From: CAWBJP01 sp963789165
Lineage (GTDB): Bacteria; Actinomycetota; Acidimicrobiia; IMCC26256; BP-133
NCBI GenBank assembly: GCA_963789165.1
Contig: CAWBJP010000012.1
Location: 372,001 to 436,000, forward strand
Length of the DNA: 64,000 bases
Direction: 5' to 3'
Under the pieces are notes generated by a model. It was not told the DNA's origin. It did not search any database and worked only from the letters and a program-made list of their open reading frames with translations. Shown piece after piece: positions 8,181 to 24,375 of this stretch. How positions within the stretch are numbered: position 1 is the stretch's first letter; each line of letters begins with the position of its first letter. The position numbers and the translations under genes are program-made.

Positions 8181-8905
8181 ATGGCCAAGCACGGCAAGAA
8201 ATACGTCGACGCCCTCCGGCGCTTCGACCGGCAGCGCCTCTACACCCCGGCAGAGGCGGTTGATCTCCTGAAGACCCTGCCGCCGCGGAACTTCGACGAG
8301 ACGGTGGAGGTGGCCTTCCGCCTCGGCGTGGACCCCCGCAAGGCGGACCAGATGATCCGGGGAGCGGTGTCGCTGCCTCACGGGACGGGCAAGACGGTCC
8401 GGGTGGCGGTCTTCGCCCAGGGTCCGGCCGCCCAGGAGGCCAAGGACAACGGGGCCGACGTGGTCGGTGCCGCCGATCTCGTGGAGCGCATCCAGGGCGG
8501 CTTCATGGACTTCGACGTGGCTATCGCCACGCCGGACCTCATGGGCCAGGTGGGCAAGCTGGGCCGGGTCCTCGGGCCCCGGGGCCTCATGCCCAACCCC
8601 AAGACCGGCACCGTCACTCCCGACGTGGGCAAGGCCGTGTCCGACTTCAAAGCGGGCCGGATCGAGTACCGGACCGACCGCTACGGCAACGTGCACATGC
8701 CTGTCGGCAAGCTGAGCTTCTCGCGAGAGGCCCTCATCGAGAACTACCAGGCCGGGATTGGACGAGCTGGTCCGGGTGAAGCCGCCGGCGGCCAAGGGCC
8801 GCTACATCAAGGCCGTCACCCTGTCTCCGACCATGGGTCCGGGTGTGCAGCGTCGATCCGGCCAAGGTCCGTGACCTGCTGGAAGAGGCGAAGACTCCGG
8901 CCTAG
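8181..8905 (+). CDS. rplA: 50S ribosomal protein L1 (two frame breaks, near 8757 and 8851)
   Basis: The first 190 residues are in one frame: KHGKKYVDALRRFDR, GPRGLMPNPKTGTVT and AGRIEYRTDRYGNVH. After ENYQAG an extra A near 8757 shifts the frame to LDELVRVKPPAAKGRYIKAV and LSPTMGPGVQ. A second extra base near 8851 shifts it to VDPAKVRDLLEEAKTPA and the stop at 8903-8905. The reconstructed length is about 240 residues, normal for L1. L1 forms the mobile stalk near the E site. Two independent breaks in an otherwise intact gene point to sequence errors. Confidence 0.95.
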
Positions 8906-8936
8906 CGGCTATCCTCCTCAGTCCCAGCAGCCAACT

Positions 8937-9041
8937 GCGCCGCAGACCTCCGGTCTCCCCGAAATTGTTGGAGAGGTAATGGGCCCCCGGGCCCGCCGGA
9001 AGAGGCGAATCCCCGAGGACGGGCTCCCGGTCTCGCGGCGC
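8937..9041 (+). promoter_or_regulatory. Candidate L10-leader RNA upstream of rplJ
   Basis: GCGCCGCAGACC (8937-8948) pairs with GGTCTcGCGGCGC (9029-9041), a 12-bp closing stem with one bulged C. It encloses further hairpins, including the 14-base palindrome GGGCCCCCGGGCCC near 8981-8994. GACC-TCC-GGTC at 8945-8955 could form an alternative hairpin that competes with the closing stem. The L10 leader is a known autoregulatory site bound by the L10-L7/L12 complex. Placement between rplA and rplJ fits. The assignment rests on position and structure; I could not run a covariance model. Confidence 0.65.
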
Positions 9042-9060
9042 ATCCTGGTCGAGGAGCGTC

Positions 9061-9949
9061 ATGGCGAGACCCGAGAAAGTGGCCACCGTCGAGGAGATCA
9101 AGGACAAGCTCTCTTCGGCCAGCGCCGCCGTGTTGACCGAGTACCGCGGCCTCAAGGTGGGCGATCTGGCCACCCTGCGGGCCAGCCTGAGAGCCGCCGA
9201 CGCCGAGTACAAGATCTTCAAGAACACCCTTGCCCGTCGCGCCGCCGAGGAGGCCGGGCTGTCCGAACTGGCCGCCCTGCTGGAGGGGCCCACGGCCATC
9301 ACCTTCGTGCGGGGCGATGCCGTGGTGGTGGCCAAGGCGCTCCGGGACTACGCCAAGACGAACCCGACCCTGGTGGTGAAGGGCGGGGTCCTCGGCACCC
9401 GCGTGATCGGCAGCGATGACGTCATCGCCCTGGCTGACATCCAGCCCCGGGAGGTGCTCCTGGCCCGTCTCGCCGGCGGGTTCCAGGCGCCCCTGGTCAA
9501 GGCGGCTGGACTCTTCCAGGCCTTCACCCGGAACATGGCCTACGGCATCAAGGCACTCATCGACCAGCGGGTGGCGGGTGGCGAGGCCCTACCTCAGGCG
9601 GAGGTCCCAGCCGCCGAAGAGCCCGAGGCTGCCCCCGCCGAAGAGCCCGAGGCTCCGGCGGCTGAGGTGGTCGAGGCTCCGCCCCGAGAGCCCCGCGCCG
9701 AAGAGGCCGAGGCTCCGGCAGCTGAGGTGGTCGAGGCTCCGGCCACCGAAGTGGCCGAGGCTGCCCCCGCCGAAGTGGCCGAGGCTCCGGCGGCCGAAGC
9801 GGCTGAGGCTCCCGCCCCTGAGGTCATTGACGACGCCCCCACGGCCGCCGACTGTCGAAGGACCCCCACCCGAGGCCGAAGCGGCCCCGGAGGAGGCGGA
9901 GGAAGCCTCCGCCGAAGCTCCGCCCGACGCATCAGATCGATCCGAGTAA
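9061..9949 (+). CDS. rplJ: 50S ribosomal protein L10 with long acidic Ala/Glu/Pro tail (frame break near 9853)
   Basis: Residues 1-175 are a normal L10: EEIKDKLSSASAAVLTEYRG, KIFKNTLARRAAEEAG and GIKALIDQRV. L10 anchors L7/L12 dimers at the stalk. A tail of about 120 residues rich in A, E, P and V follows, with repeated units such as EAPAAEVVEAP. One extra base near 9853 breaks the tail; restoring it gives VEGPPPEAEAAPEEAEEASA and a stop at 9947-9949. That lies just before the AGGAGG site of rplL. Without the correction the frame would run into rplL. The reconstructed length is about 295 residues. Confidence 0.93.
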
Positions 9950-9967
9950 CAGGAGGCTTGCCCAGCC

Positions 9968-10354
9968 ATGGCAACCATGAGCACCCCAGAGCTCCTCGAC
10001 GTCTTCAAGAACATGACGGTTCTCGAGCTCAATGAGTTCCTCAAGGCCTTCGAGGAGGAGTTCGGCGTGACCGCCGCTGCCCCCGTGGCCGTCGCCGCTG
10101 CAGGCGGGGGCGGTGCCGCCGAGGCGGCTCCGGTGGAGGAGAAGGACGAGTTCGACGTCGTCCTCTCGGCCGCCGGGGACAAGAAGATCCAGGTCATCAA
10201 GGAGGTCCGGACCCTCACCAACCTGGGCCTGAAAGAGGCCAAGGATCTGGTCGACTCGGCCCCCAAGCCGGTCTTGGAGAAGGTCTCCAAGGAGGACGCC
10301 GAAAAGGCGAAGGCGCAGCTCGAAGGCGCCGGCGCCACCGTCGAACTCAGGTAG
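9968..10354 (+). CDS. rplL: 50S ribosomal protein L7/L12
   Basis: 128 residues. The N-terminal dimerisation domain (STPELLDVFKNMTVLELNEF) is followed by an alanine-rich hinge (about residues 35-55). The C-terminal factor-binding domain follows (DVVLSAAGDKKIQVIKEVR, GLKEAKDLVDSAPKPV). It recruits translational GTPases. A good AGGAGG site lies 13 bases upstream of the ATG. Confidence 0.98.
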   Translation: MATMSTPELLDVFKNMTVLELNEFLKAFEEEFGVTAAAPVAVAAAGGGGAAEAAPVEEKDEFDVVLSAAGDKKIQVIKEVRTLTNLGLKEAKDLVDSAPKPVLEKVSKEDAEKAKAQLEGAGATVELR

Positions 10355-10373
10355 TCACTCTCCGGCGCCTCTC

Positions 10374-10393
10374 GGCCGCCCTGGGAGGCGGCC
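10374..10393 (+). terminator. Hairpin after rplL
   Basis: GGCCGCC (10374-10380) pairs with GGCGGCC (10387-10393) around a six-base loop. No T-run follows. It may be a weak terminator, processing site or mRNA-end stabiliser between rplL and the rpoB promoter. Confidence 0.45.
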
Positions 10394-10420
10394 GGAGGTG
10401 CTCGGGCGGCCGAACCGTGC

Positions 10421-10449
10421 TTGACCTGCGGGAATAGGCAGCGTATTCT
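10421..10449 (+). promoter_or_regulatory. Promoter for rpoBC
   Basis: TTGACC (10421-10426) and TATTCT (10444-10449) are separated by 17 bases, close to the housekeeping -35/-10 consensus. The start of transcription is expected near 10456, about 150 bases upstream of rpoB. Confidence 0.7.
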
Positions 10450-10490
10450 GCGTCCAACATGGGCTCGCTGGAGCCGTGACGACCAGGTTT

Positions 10491-10555
10491 GATAGCCGGC
10501 GTAGCGAAACGCTATGCTGGCTATTTGGCGTCTTCTCTTCCTTTTTCTTCTCCCG
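10491..10555 (+). promoter_or_regulatory. Leader hairpin and pyrimidine-rich tract, candidate rpoBC attenuator
   Basis: TAGCCGGCGTAGCG (10493-10506) pairs with CGCTATGCTGGCTA (10510-10523) around an AAA loop, a 14-bp stem with two G-U pairs; two outer pairs extend it. A pyrimidine-rich tract follows (TTTGGCGTCTTCTC, then CTTCCTTTTTCTTCTCCC). It lies inside the rpoB leader, downstream of the promoter. It therefore looks like an attenuator rather than an end-of-operon terminator. The mechanism is inference. Confidence 0.6.
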
Positions 10556-10607
10556 CGTCCTCGCAGCACCTGGCTGGGTGTCCCCGCGTTCTTGGTAAGG
10601 AGTGATC

Positions 10608-13600
10608 TTGGCCCGTCCTGCGGCTAGGCAACGTTTTTCGTTCGCAAAACTTCGCGAAGTCATGCCCCTACCCGATCTGGTGGCTGTGCAGCGTGACTCG
10701 TTCAAGTGGTTCCTCGATGAGGGCATCGCCGAGACCCTCACCGACATCTCTCCCATCGAGGACTTCACCGGATCTCTGAAGCTGGAGCTGGCCGACCCCG
10801 AGTTCGAGCCGCCCAAGTACACCGAGGAGGAGTGCAAGGAGAAGGACATGACCTTCTCCCGTCCCCTCTTCGTCACCGCCCGGTTCATGAACGCGGCCAC
10901 GGGCGAGATCAAGGAGCAGACGGTCTTCATGGGGGACTTCCCGATGATGACCGACAAGGGCACCTTCATCATCAACGGCACCGAGCGGATCGTGGTGTCC
11001 CAGCTGGTGCGCTCGCCGGGCGTCTACTTCGGGATCACCCCGGACAAGACGTCGCCGGAGATGGACATCGTCGATGCCAAGGTGATTCCCGGCCGGGGCG
11101 CCTGGCTGGAGTTCGAGGTCGACAAGAAGAACACCGTCTACGTCCGCATCGACCGCAAGCGCAAGCAGCCCGTCACCGTCCTGCTCAAGGCGCTCGGCAT
11201 GGGGGACGACCCCGAGGCTCTGTCCCACCTCCTGCTCGATTCCAACGGGCAGCCGTTCGAGTCGATCCTGAACACCCTCGAGCGCGACCACACCGAGACG
11301 GTCGACGACGCCTTCCTCGACATCTACCGCAAGCTGCGCCCGGGTGAGCCGCCCACGGTGGAGTCGGCCCGCGGCCTGCTGGAGAACCTGTTCTTCAACC
11401 CCAAGCGCTACGACCTGGCCAAGGTCGGCCGCCACAAGGTCAACAAGAAGCTGAAGGAAGAGTTCGACGCCCTCGCCTCCACCCTGGAGCGCGTCGGCCT
11501 CGAGCGTCCGGGCGAGGTCGACTACACCCTGACGCGGGCCGACATCCTGGCCACGGTCTCCTACCTGGTGAAGCTCCACGCCCGCGAGGCCGACCACTGG
11601 GACGACGACATCGACCACTTCGGCAACCGGCGCATCCGCTCGGTGGGTGAGCTCATCCAGAACCAGGTCCGGATCGGCCTCTCCCGGATGGAGCGGGTCG
11701 TCCGGGAGCGCATGACGACCCAGGACGTCGAGGCCATCACGCCTCAGACGCTGATCAACATCCGTCCGGTGGTGGCCGCCATCAAGGAGTTCTTCGGGTC
11801 GTCCCAGCTCTCCCAGTTCATGGACCAGACGAACCCCCTGGCCGGACTCACCCACAAGCGGCGGCTGTCGGCTCTCGGCCCCGGCGGTCTGTCCCGGGAG
11901 CGGGCCGGCTTCGAGGTCCGTGACGTCCACCCGTCCCACTACGGCCGGATGTGTCCCATCGAGACGCCGGAGGGCCCGAACATCGGCCTGATCGGCTCGC
12001 TGGCCACCTACGCCCGGGTGAACCGCTTCGGCTTCACCGAGACGCCCTACCGCAAGGTGGTGGCCGGGCGGGTCACCGACGAGACGGAATATCTGGCCGC
12101 CGACGACGAGGACCGCTACGTCATCGCCCAGGCCAACGCCGCCGTCGACGACCGGGGCAACTTCTCCGAGGACCGCGTCCTGGTCCGCTCCCGCAAGGGC
12201 GAGGTGGAGTACGTCAGCCCCGACCGCGGTCGACTACATGGACGTGTCCCCCAAGCAGATCGTCTCGGTGGCCACCGCCCTGATCCCCTTCCTGGAGCAC
12301 GACGACGCCAACCGGGCCCTGATGGGGGCCAACATGCAGCGCCAGGCCGTGCCCCTGGTGCGTCCCGAGGCGCCCTACATCGGCACCGGCGTCGAGGCCC
12401 GGGCGGCCCGCGACGCCGGCGACCTGGTCATCTCCGACGGCAAGGGGCGGGTCACCGAGGTCACCGGGGACACCATCACCGTCGAGTACGACGCCAGCGT
12501 CGTCGACGAGGACAAGAACCCCGTCGGGCGCAAGACCGTCCGGCTCCAGAAGTTCCGCCGCTCGAACCAGACCACCTGCATCAACCAGCGCCCTCTGGTG
12601 AACGAGGGCGACGAGGTGGTCACGGGCGACATCCTGGCCGACGGTCCCTCCACCCACCACGGCGAACTGGCCCTGGGCAAGAACCTGCTCGTGGCCTTCA
12701 TGCCCTGGGAGGGGCACAACTTCGAGGACGCCATCATCATCTCCGAGCGCCTCGTGCGCGACGACGTGCTCACCTCCATCCACATCGAGGAGCACGAGAT
12801 CGACGCCCGGGACACCAAGCTCGGGGCGGAGGAGATCACCCGGGACATCCCCAACCTGTCCGAGGAGATCCTGAAGGACCTCGACGAGCGGGGCATCATC
12901 CGCATCGGAGCCGAGGTGGGCCCCGGTGACGTGCTGGTGGGCAAGGTCACCCCCAAGGGCGAGACGGAGCTCACCCCCGAGGAGCGCCTGCTGCGGGCCA
13001 TCTTCGGTGAGAAGGCCCGGGAGGTGCGCGACACCTCGCTCAAGGTGCCCCACGGGGAGACCGGCAAGGTCATCGACGTGCGGGTCTTCTCCCGCGACGA
13101 CGGCCACGAGCTGCCGCCGGGCGTGAACCAGCTGGTCCGCGTGTACGTGGCCCAGAAGCGCAAGATCTCCGAGGGCGACAAGCTGGCCGGCCGGCACGGG
13201 AACAAGGGCGTCATCGCCCGCATCCTCCCCGTGGAGGACATGCCCTACCTGGCCGACGGGACGCCGCTCGACATCATCCTCAACCCCCTCGGCGTCCCCT
13301 CCCGGATGAACGTGGGCCAGGTCCTCGAAGCCCACCTGGGCTACGCCGCCCGCCACGGCTGGGAGGAAGGCGGAAGGCCACCGGAGTACCCCAACAAGAC
13401 CCGCCCCATCACCGACCCGGCGGTGTGGGTGGAGAGCCCCGTGTTCGACGGCGCCCACTGGGACGAGGTCGACGAGACGGGCCGCACCCCGATCATCAAG
13501 GGGATCCTCGGCCGGCTCCACCCTGACGGGGCCGACGGCACCCGGCTGGTGTCCGACGATGGCAAGGCCCAGCTCTACGACGGTCGCACGGGTCTGCCCT

Positions 13601-14100
13601 ACGACCGGGCCATCACCGTCGGCTACGTCTACATCCTGAAGCTGGCCCACCTGGTCGACGACAAGATCCACGCCCGGTCGACGGGCCCGTACTCGATGAT
13701 CACCCAGCAGCCCCTGGGCGGGAAGGCCCAGTTCGGTGGCCAGCGCCTGGGCGAGATGGAGGTGTGGGCCCTCGAGGCCTACGGCGCCGCCTACGCCCTC
13801 CAGGAACTGCTCACCATCAAGTCCGACGACGTGCTCGGGCGGGTGAAGGTCTACGAGGCCATCGTCAAGGGCGAGAACATCCCCGAACCCGGCATCCCCG
13901 AGTCCTTCAAGGTGCTCATCAAGGAGATGCAGTCGCTGTGCCTCAACGTCGAGGTGATCTCCACCACTGGTGAGGAGATCGAGATGCGCGAGCTCGACGA
14001 GGACGTCTTCCGGACGGCCGAAGAGCTGGGCATCGACCTGAGCCGACCCGAGAAGGGCAGCGACGAGGAAGACGAGCGCCGGCGCGAGCCGAGCTTCTAA
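10608..14100 (+). CDS. rpoB: RNA polymerase subunit beta (frame break near 12226)
   Basis: About 1163 residues. Part one reads to EDRVLVRSRKGEVEYVSPD. An extra base near 12225-12228 shifts the frame, and the protein continues VDYMDVSPKQIVSVATALIP. The rifampicin-binding region is standard (SSQLSQFMDQTNPLAGLTHK, RRLSALGPGG). The C-terminal clamp region includes GGKAQFGGQRLGEMEVWALE. The start is probably TTG at 10608, because TAAGGAG at 10596-10602 is correctly spaced from it; GTG at 10602 overlaps that site. The frame break cannot be real in a viable cell. rpoC follows 33 bases later. Confidence 0.97.
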
Positions 14101-14133
14101 CCAGTTTTCGTTTCAGAGGAGGCGAAGCACTCA

Positions 14134-18120
<3,987 letters not shown>

Positions 18121-18124
18121 GCGC

Positions 18125-18406
18125 TCAGCTACAGCGGCACGGGGTGCTCCCACACCGGGGGCACCCCGCCGCGTAACGCCGGGCGGCGTCGTCCAGGTTC
18201 AGGCCCAGCTGAGCGGCCAGGGAGGCGAGCCAGGCCAGGACGTCGCCCAGCTCGTGGAGCTGATCGGCGGCGTCGCCCTTGCGGACGGCGCGGGCCAGCT
18301 CACCCAGCTCCTCGGCTAGCCAGGCCACCGTGGCCTCCCGCCCCCGGGCCCGGTCGCGCGCCCCGTAGGTGTGGTCCATCAGAGCCTGGAACTCGGCGAT
18401 CTCCAT
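18125..18406 (-). CDS. MazG-like nucleotide pyrophosphohydrolase with Cys-rich tail
   Basis: 93 residues. The all-alpha MazG/NTP-PPase signature is visible: EELGELARAV and, about 20 residues later, HELGDVLAWL, supplying the acidic residues that bind magnesium. Family members hydrolyse nucleoside triphosphates (often non-canonical ones) to monophosphates. The C-terminal CPRCGSTPCRCS contains four cysteines and may bind zinc, which is unusual for the small MazG proteins. It lies tail-to-tail with rpoC, four bases apart, and downstream of the sigma-like membrane protein on the same strand, so the two may form an operon. Confidence 0.78.
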   Translation of the reverse strand: MEIAEFQALMDHTYGARDRARGREATVAWLAEELGELARAVRKGDAADQLHELGDVLAWLASLAAQLGLNLDDAARRYAAGCPRCGSTPCRCS

Positions 18407-18419
18407 GTTTCCTTCTGGA

Positions 18420-19868
18420 CTAGCAGCCGGAGACGGTGATGACCTCGGGCGGGGACGTGGCCGCGTTGCCGCGGATGTCGAAGGCGGTCACCCACCAGTC
18501 GACCTCCCCCGCGGCCGGGAAAGGCCCCAGCGCGGCCGTCCATGATTCCCCGTCCCGGGACATGGCACTCACCGTCTCGGGTCCGGCGCGGCCCCGCTGA
18601 TGGAGCTCGACCCGGTCGACGCCCGACTCTTCCACGACACTGGCCCGCCCCACGAGGGGCCCAGCCCCGGGGCACCCCATCTTGACCGCGGCCTCGGGGG
18701 TCACGCCCAGGCCGGACAAGACCGGCGGCCGTTCCACCCGCGCCTGCACGGGGATGACCGTCGACCCGCCGGTCGAGTGGAGGCGGATCTCGCTGGCCGT
18801 GTCGCCCTCGGGGGCCCGGCCGCGATCCAGCACCACGCTCAGGCGCGACCGTCCCCCGGGGACGATCCGGCCGCCGATCGGAGCCACCTGCAGCCAGGGT
18901 GCGCCGGTGCGGGCCGTGAACTCGAGGGTTTCGGAGCCGGGGTTGGCCAGTTCCAGCGTGGCTCCGGCGACCGTGGCACCGATCTCCAGTGGCCCGTCGG
19001 GCACCTCGAGGCGACCTCCGGCAGACGGGCCGGCCGTGTCGCCCTCGCGGTCACCCCGGGTCACGGCCAGGCCGGCCAGGAGGAGGAAGAGGGCCCCGAT
19101 CACACCGCCGACGACGAGCCCCGGCCGGCCCCAGCGCCGGAGGGTGGCGGGTCCCGGGCCGGCATCGGGCACCGGCGGCAGGGGGAGCGTGCGCATCATC
19201 TCCGGCGGGGCCGGCGTGGGGGGGACGGCGGCCAGCAGCGACGCCACCGGCACCAGGGCGCGACGGCGGTCCCCACAGACGGTGCACTCCTCCTCGTGGG
19301 TGACGACATCGGCGGCCAGGCGGTCTGCGGCGGCGTCGGGCGGGAGCGCCTCGAGGAGGAGCGCCAGACCCGGGCAGTCCTCCTGGCCCAGGCGCGAGAG
19401 GAGGACTGCTCCCACCACATGCTCGGCCGCCTCCACCGCCGAGCGGGTGGTGGCCGACACCTGGCCGGGCGAGATGCCCAGCGCCACGCCGAGTTCCTCC
19501 CCCTCCAGTCCCTGGCGCAGCGAGAGGTCCAGGACGCCTCGTTGGCGGGCGTCGAGGGACTGGGTGGCCTCCCGGCAGACCCGCTGGAGCTCGTCGGGCG
19601 AACCGGCACCGGGCTCGAGCAGGTCCTCGGGGACGGATGGCGCCGGTGGGGCGTGCGGAACCGCCGCCACCAGGACTGAACCCAGCAGGGTGGCCCGGGT
19701 GACCAGGGCGCCGTGCTCGGCCACGGCGCCGGCGACCGCCTCGGCCACCACGGCGGCCGCCGCTTCCGGGCTCCCGGTCACGGCCAGGGCAAAGTCGTAG
19801 AGGGCGTCGCCGTGGCCTTCGATCACCTGGCCGAGCGCGCTTGGCTTCAAAGGTACGGTTCCCCCCAC
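18420..19868 (-). CDS. Sigma-factor-like, zinc-finger, single-span membrane protein with extracytoplasmic BACON/Ig-like region
   Basis: 482 residues. Residues 10-75 weakly resemble a degenerate sigma region 2. Residues 94-155 resemble sigma region 4 with a helix-turn-helix (DARQRGVLDLSLRQGL, GVALGISPGQVSATTRSAV). Residues 191-198 (HEEECTVC) form an HxxxCxxC zinc motif like that of ZAS anti-sigma domains. A transmembrane helix follows at about 251-270 (GLVVGGVIGALFLLLAGLAV). Residues about 285-390 look like a BACON or Ig-like beta domain (LELANPGSETLEFTARTGAP). The last 80 residues look like a second Ig/FN3-type domain (GEVDWWVTAFDIRGNAATS). I infer a signalling protein with a DNA-binding-like inside and a sensor outside. 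Whether it acts as a sigma factor is unknown. The start is GTG; TTG at 19850 is possible. Confidence 0.62.
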   Translation of the reverse strand: MGGTVPLKPSALGQVIEGHGDALYDFALAVTGSPEAAAAVVAEAVAGAVAEHGALVTRATLLGSVLVAAVPHAPPAPSVPEDLLEPGAGSPDELQRVCREATQSLDARQRGVLDLSLRQGLEGEELGVALGISPGQVSATTRSAVEAAEHVVGAVLLSRLGQEDCPGLALLLEALPPDAAADRLAADVVTHEEECTVCGDRRRALVPVASLLAAVPPTPAPPEMMRTLPLPPVPDAGPGPATLRRWGRPGLVVGGVIGALFLLLAGLAVTRGDREGDTAGPSAGGRLEVPDGPLEIGATVAGATLELANPGSETLEFTARTGAPWLQVAPIGGRIVPGGRSRLSVVLDRGRAPEGDTASEIRLHSTGGSTVIPVQARVERPPVLSGLGVTPEAAVKMGCPGAGPLVGRASVVEESGVDRVELHQRGRAGPETVSAMSRDGESWTAALGPFPAAGEVDWWVTAFDIRGNAATSPPEVITVSGC

Positions 19869-19996
19869 GGCGAGCGATGGTAGAGACTTACAATTTCTTC
19901 CACAACCTGCCTTCCCCCGCCGGACTGGGTGGTTTCCTGGCCACCCTCCGGCTCAGCTATCGTGTTTCGTTCTGTCAAGACCTTTCGAGGAGTGCG

Positions 19997-20368
19997 GTGC
20001 CCACCATTGAGCAGCTGGTCCGTAAGGGCCGCCATTCCAAACCGGAGAAGACGAAGACCGCGGCCCTGAAGGGCGCACCCCAGCGCCGGGGGGTGTGCAC
20101 CCGCGTCTACACCACGACACCCAAGAAGCCGAACTCCGCCCTGCGCAAGGTGGCCCGGGTCCGGCTCACCAGCGGTATCGAGATCACGGCCTATATCCCC
20201 GGCATCGGCCACAACCTCCAGGAGCACTCCATCGTGCTCGTGCGTGGCGGCCGGGTGAAGGATCTGCCCGGCGTGCGTTACAAAGTCATCCGGGGCACTC
20301 TCGACGCCAGCGGCGTGCGCAACCGGAAGCAGGCCCGCAGCCGTTACGGCGCCAAGAGGGAGAGCTGA
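19997..20368 (+). CDS. rpsL: 30S ribosomal protein S12
   Basis: 123 residues starting at GTG 19997 (VPTIEQLVRKGR), with GAGGAG upstream. The decoding-site loops TTTPKKPNSALRKVARVRL and LVRGGRVKDLPGVRYKV are standard, with unmutated lysines at the streptomycin-resistance positions. An upstream in-frame extension is ignored because it has no family similarity. The stop overlaps the rpsG start by one base. Confidence 0.98.
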   Translation: MPTIEQLVRKGRHSKPEKTKTAALKGAPQRRGVCTRVYTTTPKKPNSALRKVARVRLTSGIEITAYIPGIGHNLQEHSIVLVRGGRVKDLPGVRYKVIRGTLDASGVRNRKQARSRYGAKRES

Positions 20369-20838
20369 TGCCTCGTAAGGGCCCCGCCCCCAGACGCGAT
20401 TTGATGCCCGACCCCATCCACCGCTCGGTCCTGGTGACCCAGCTGGTGAACAAGGTGCTGCTCCGGGGCAAGCGGTCGCTGGCCGAGCAGATCGTCTACG
20501 ACGCGCTCGAGGAGATGGAACAGAAGACTGGCGGCGACGCCATGGCGACGCTCAAGCGGGCGCTCGACAACGTCAAGCCGGCCCTCGAGGTGCGCAGCCG
20601 CCGGGTCGGTGGCGCCACGTATCAGGTGCCGGTCGAGGTGCGGCCACGGCGCTCCACCACACTGGCCATCCGGTGGATCATCGGTTTCTCCCGCCAGCGC
20701 CGGGAGAAGACGATGGCGGAGCGCCTCGCCGCCGAGTTGATGGACGCGTCCAACGGTGTCGGCGCCTCGGTCAAGCGCAAAGACGACCTGCACAAGATGG
20801 CGGAGTCAAACAAGGCGTTCGCGCACTACAGGTGGTGA
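20368..20838 (+). CDS. rpsG: 30S ribosomal protein S7
   Basis: 156 residues, beginning MPRKGPAPRRDLMPDPIHRS. It holds the 16S rRNA 3' major domain together; family segments include NKVLLRGKRSLAEQIVYDAL and QVPVEVRPRRSTTLAIRWI. It is coupled to rpsL through a one-base stop/start overlap (TGATG). Confidence 0.98.
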   Translation: MPRKGPAPRRDLMPDPIHRSVLVTQLVNKVLLRGKRSLAEQIVYDALEEMEQKTGGDAMATLKRALDNVKPALEVRSRRVGGATYQVPVEVRPRRSTTLAIRWIIGFSRQRREKTMAERLAAELMDASNGVGASVKRKDDLHKMAESNKAFAHYRW

Positions 20839-20949
20839 GGTCCCCGAGATTGGAAACGCAGCGACGTTGAACCGTACGAGCAAGTCGAAGGGGGTGGGGG
20901 CGAGCCGGTAGCCGGGCGTAACTCGCAGGCGGGCCGACCGCCAACCACC

Positions 20950-20970
20950 GGCCGGGCGAATCGCCCGGCC
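20950..20970 (+). promoter_or_regulatory. Perfect hairpin in the fusA leader
   Basis: GGCCGGGCGA (20950-20959) and TCGCCCGGCC (20961-20970) are exact reverse complements around one base. The hairpin lies 25 bases upstream of fusA in the 157-base gap after rpsG. No T-run follows. It may modulate readthrough or mRNA processing; nothing else is evident in this gap. Confidence 0.5.
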
Positions 20971-20995
20971 GTCCCTTGCCCCGAGAAAGAAAGAG

Positions 20996-23122
<2,127 letters not shown>

Positions 23123-23124
23123 AA

Positions 23125-23148
23125 CCCCCGGGGGCCGGGTTGTCCCCG
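23125..23148 (+). repeat. GC-palindromic repeat between fusA and tuf
   Basis: CCCCCGGGGGCCGGGT followed by TGTCCCCG, a diverged copy of the element at 5012-5033, lies directly after the fusA stop. CCCCCGGGGG is itself palindromic. Confidence 0.55.
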
Positions 23149-23185
23149 ACAAGAAAAAACTCGTGAAGGAGCCAGGGGTACTTCT

Positions 23186-24373
<1,188 letters not shown>

Positions 24374-24375
24374 CA

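Noticed and set aside
12222..12240. Programmed frameshift in rpoB
   Set aside because: No slippery heptamer or conserved downstream pseudoknot was seen, and similar single-base breaks occur in many unrelated genes here. A sequence error is simpler.
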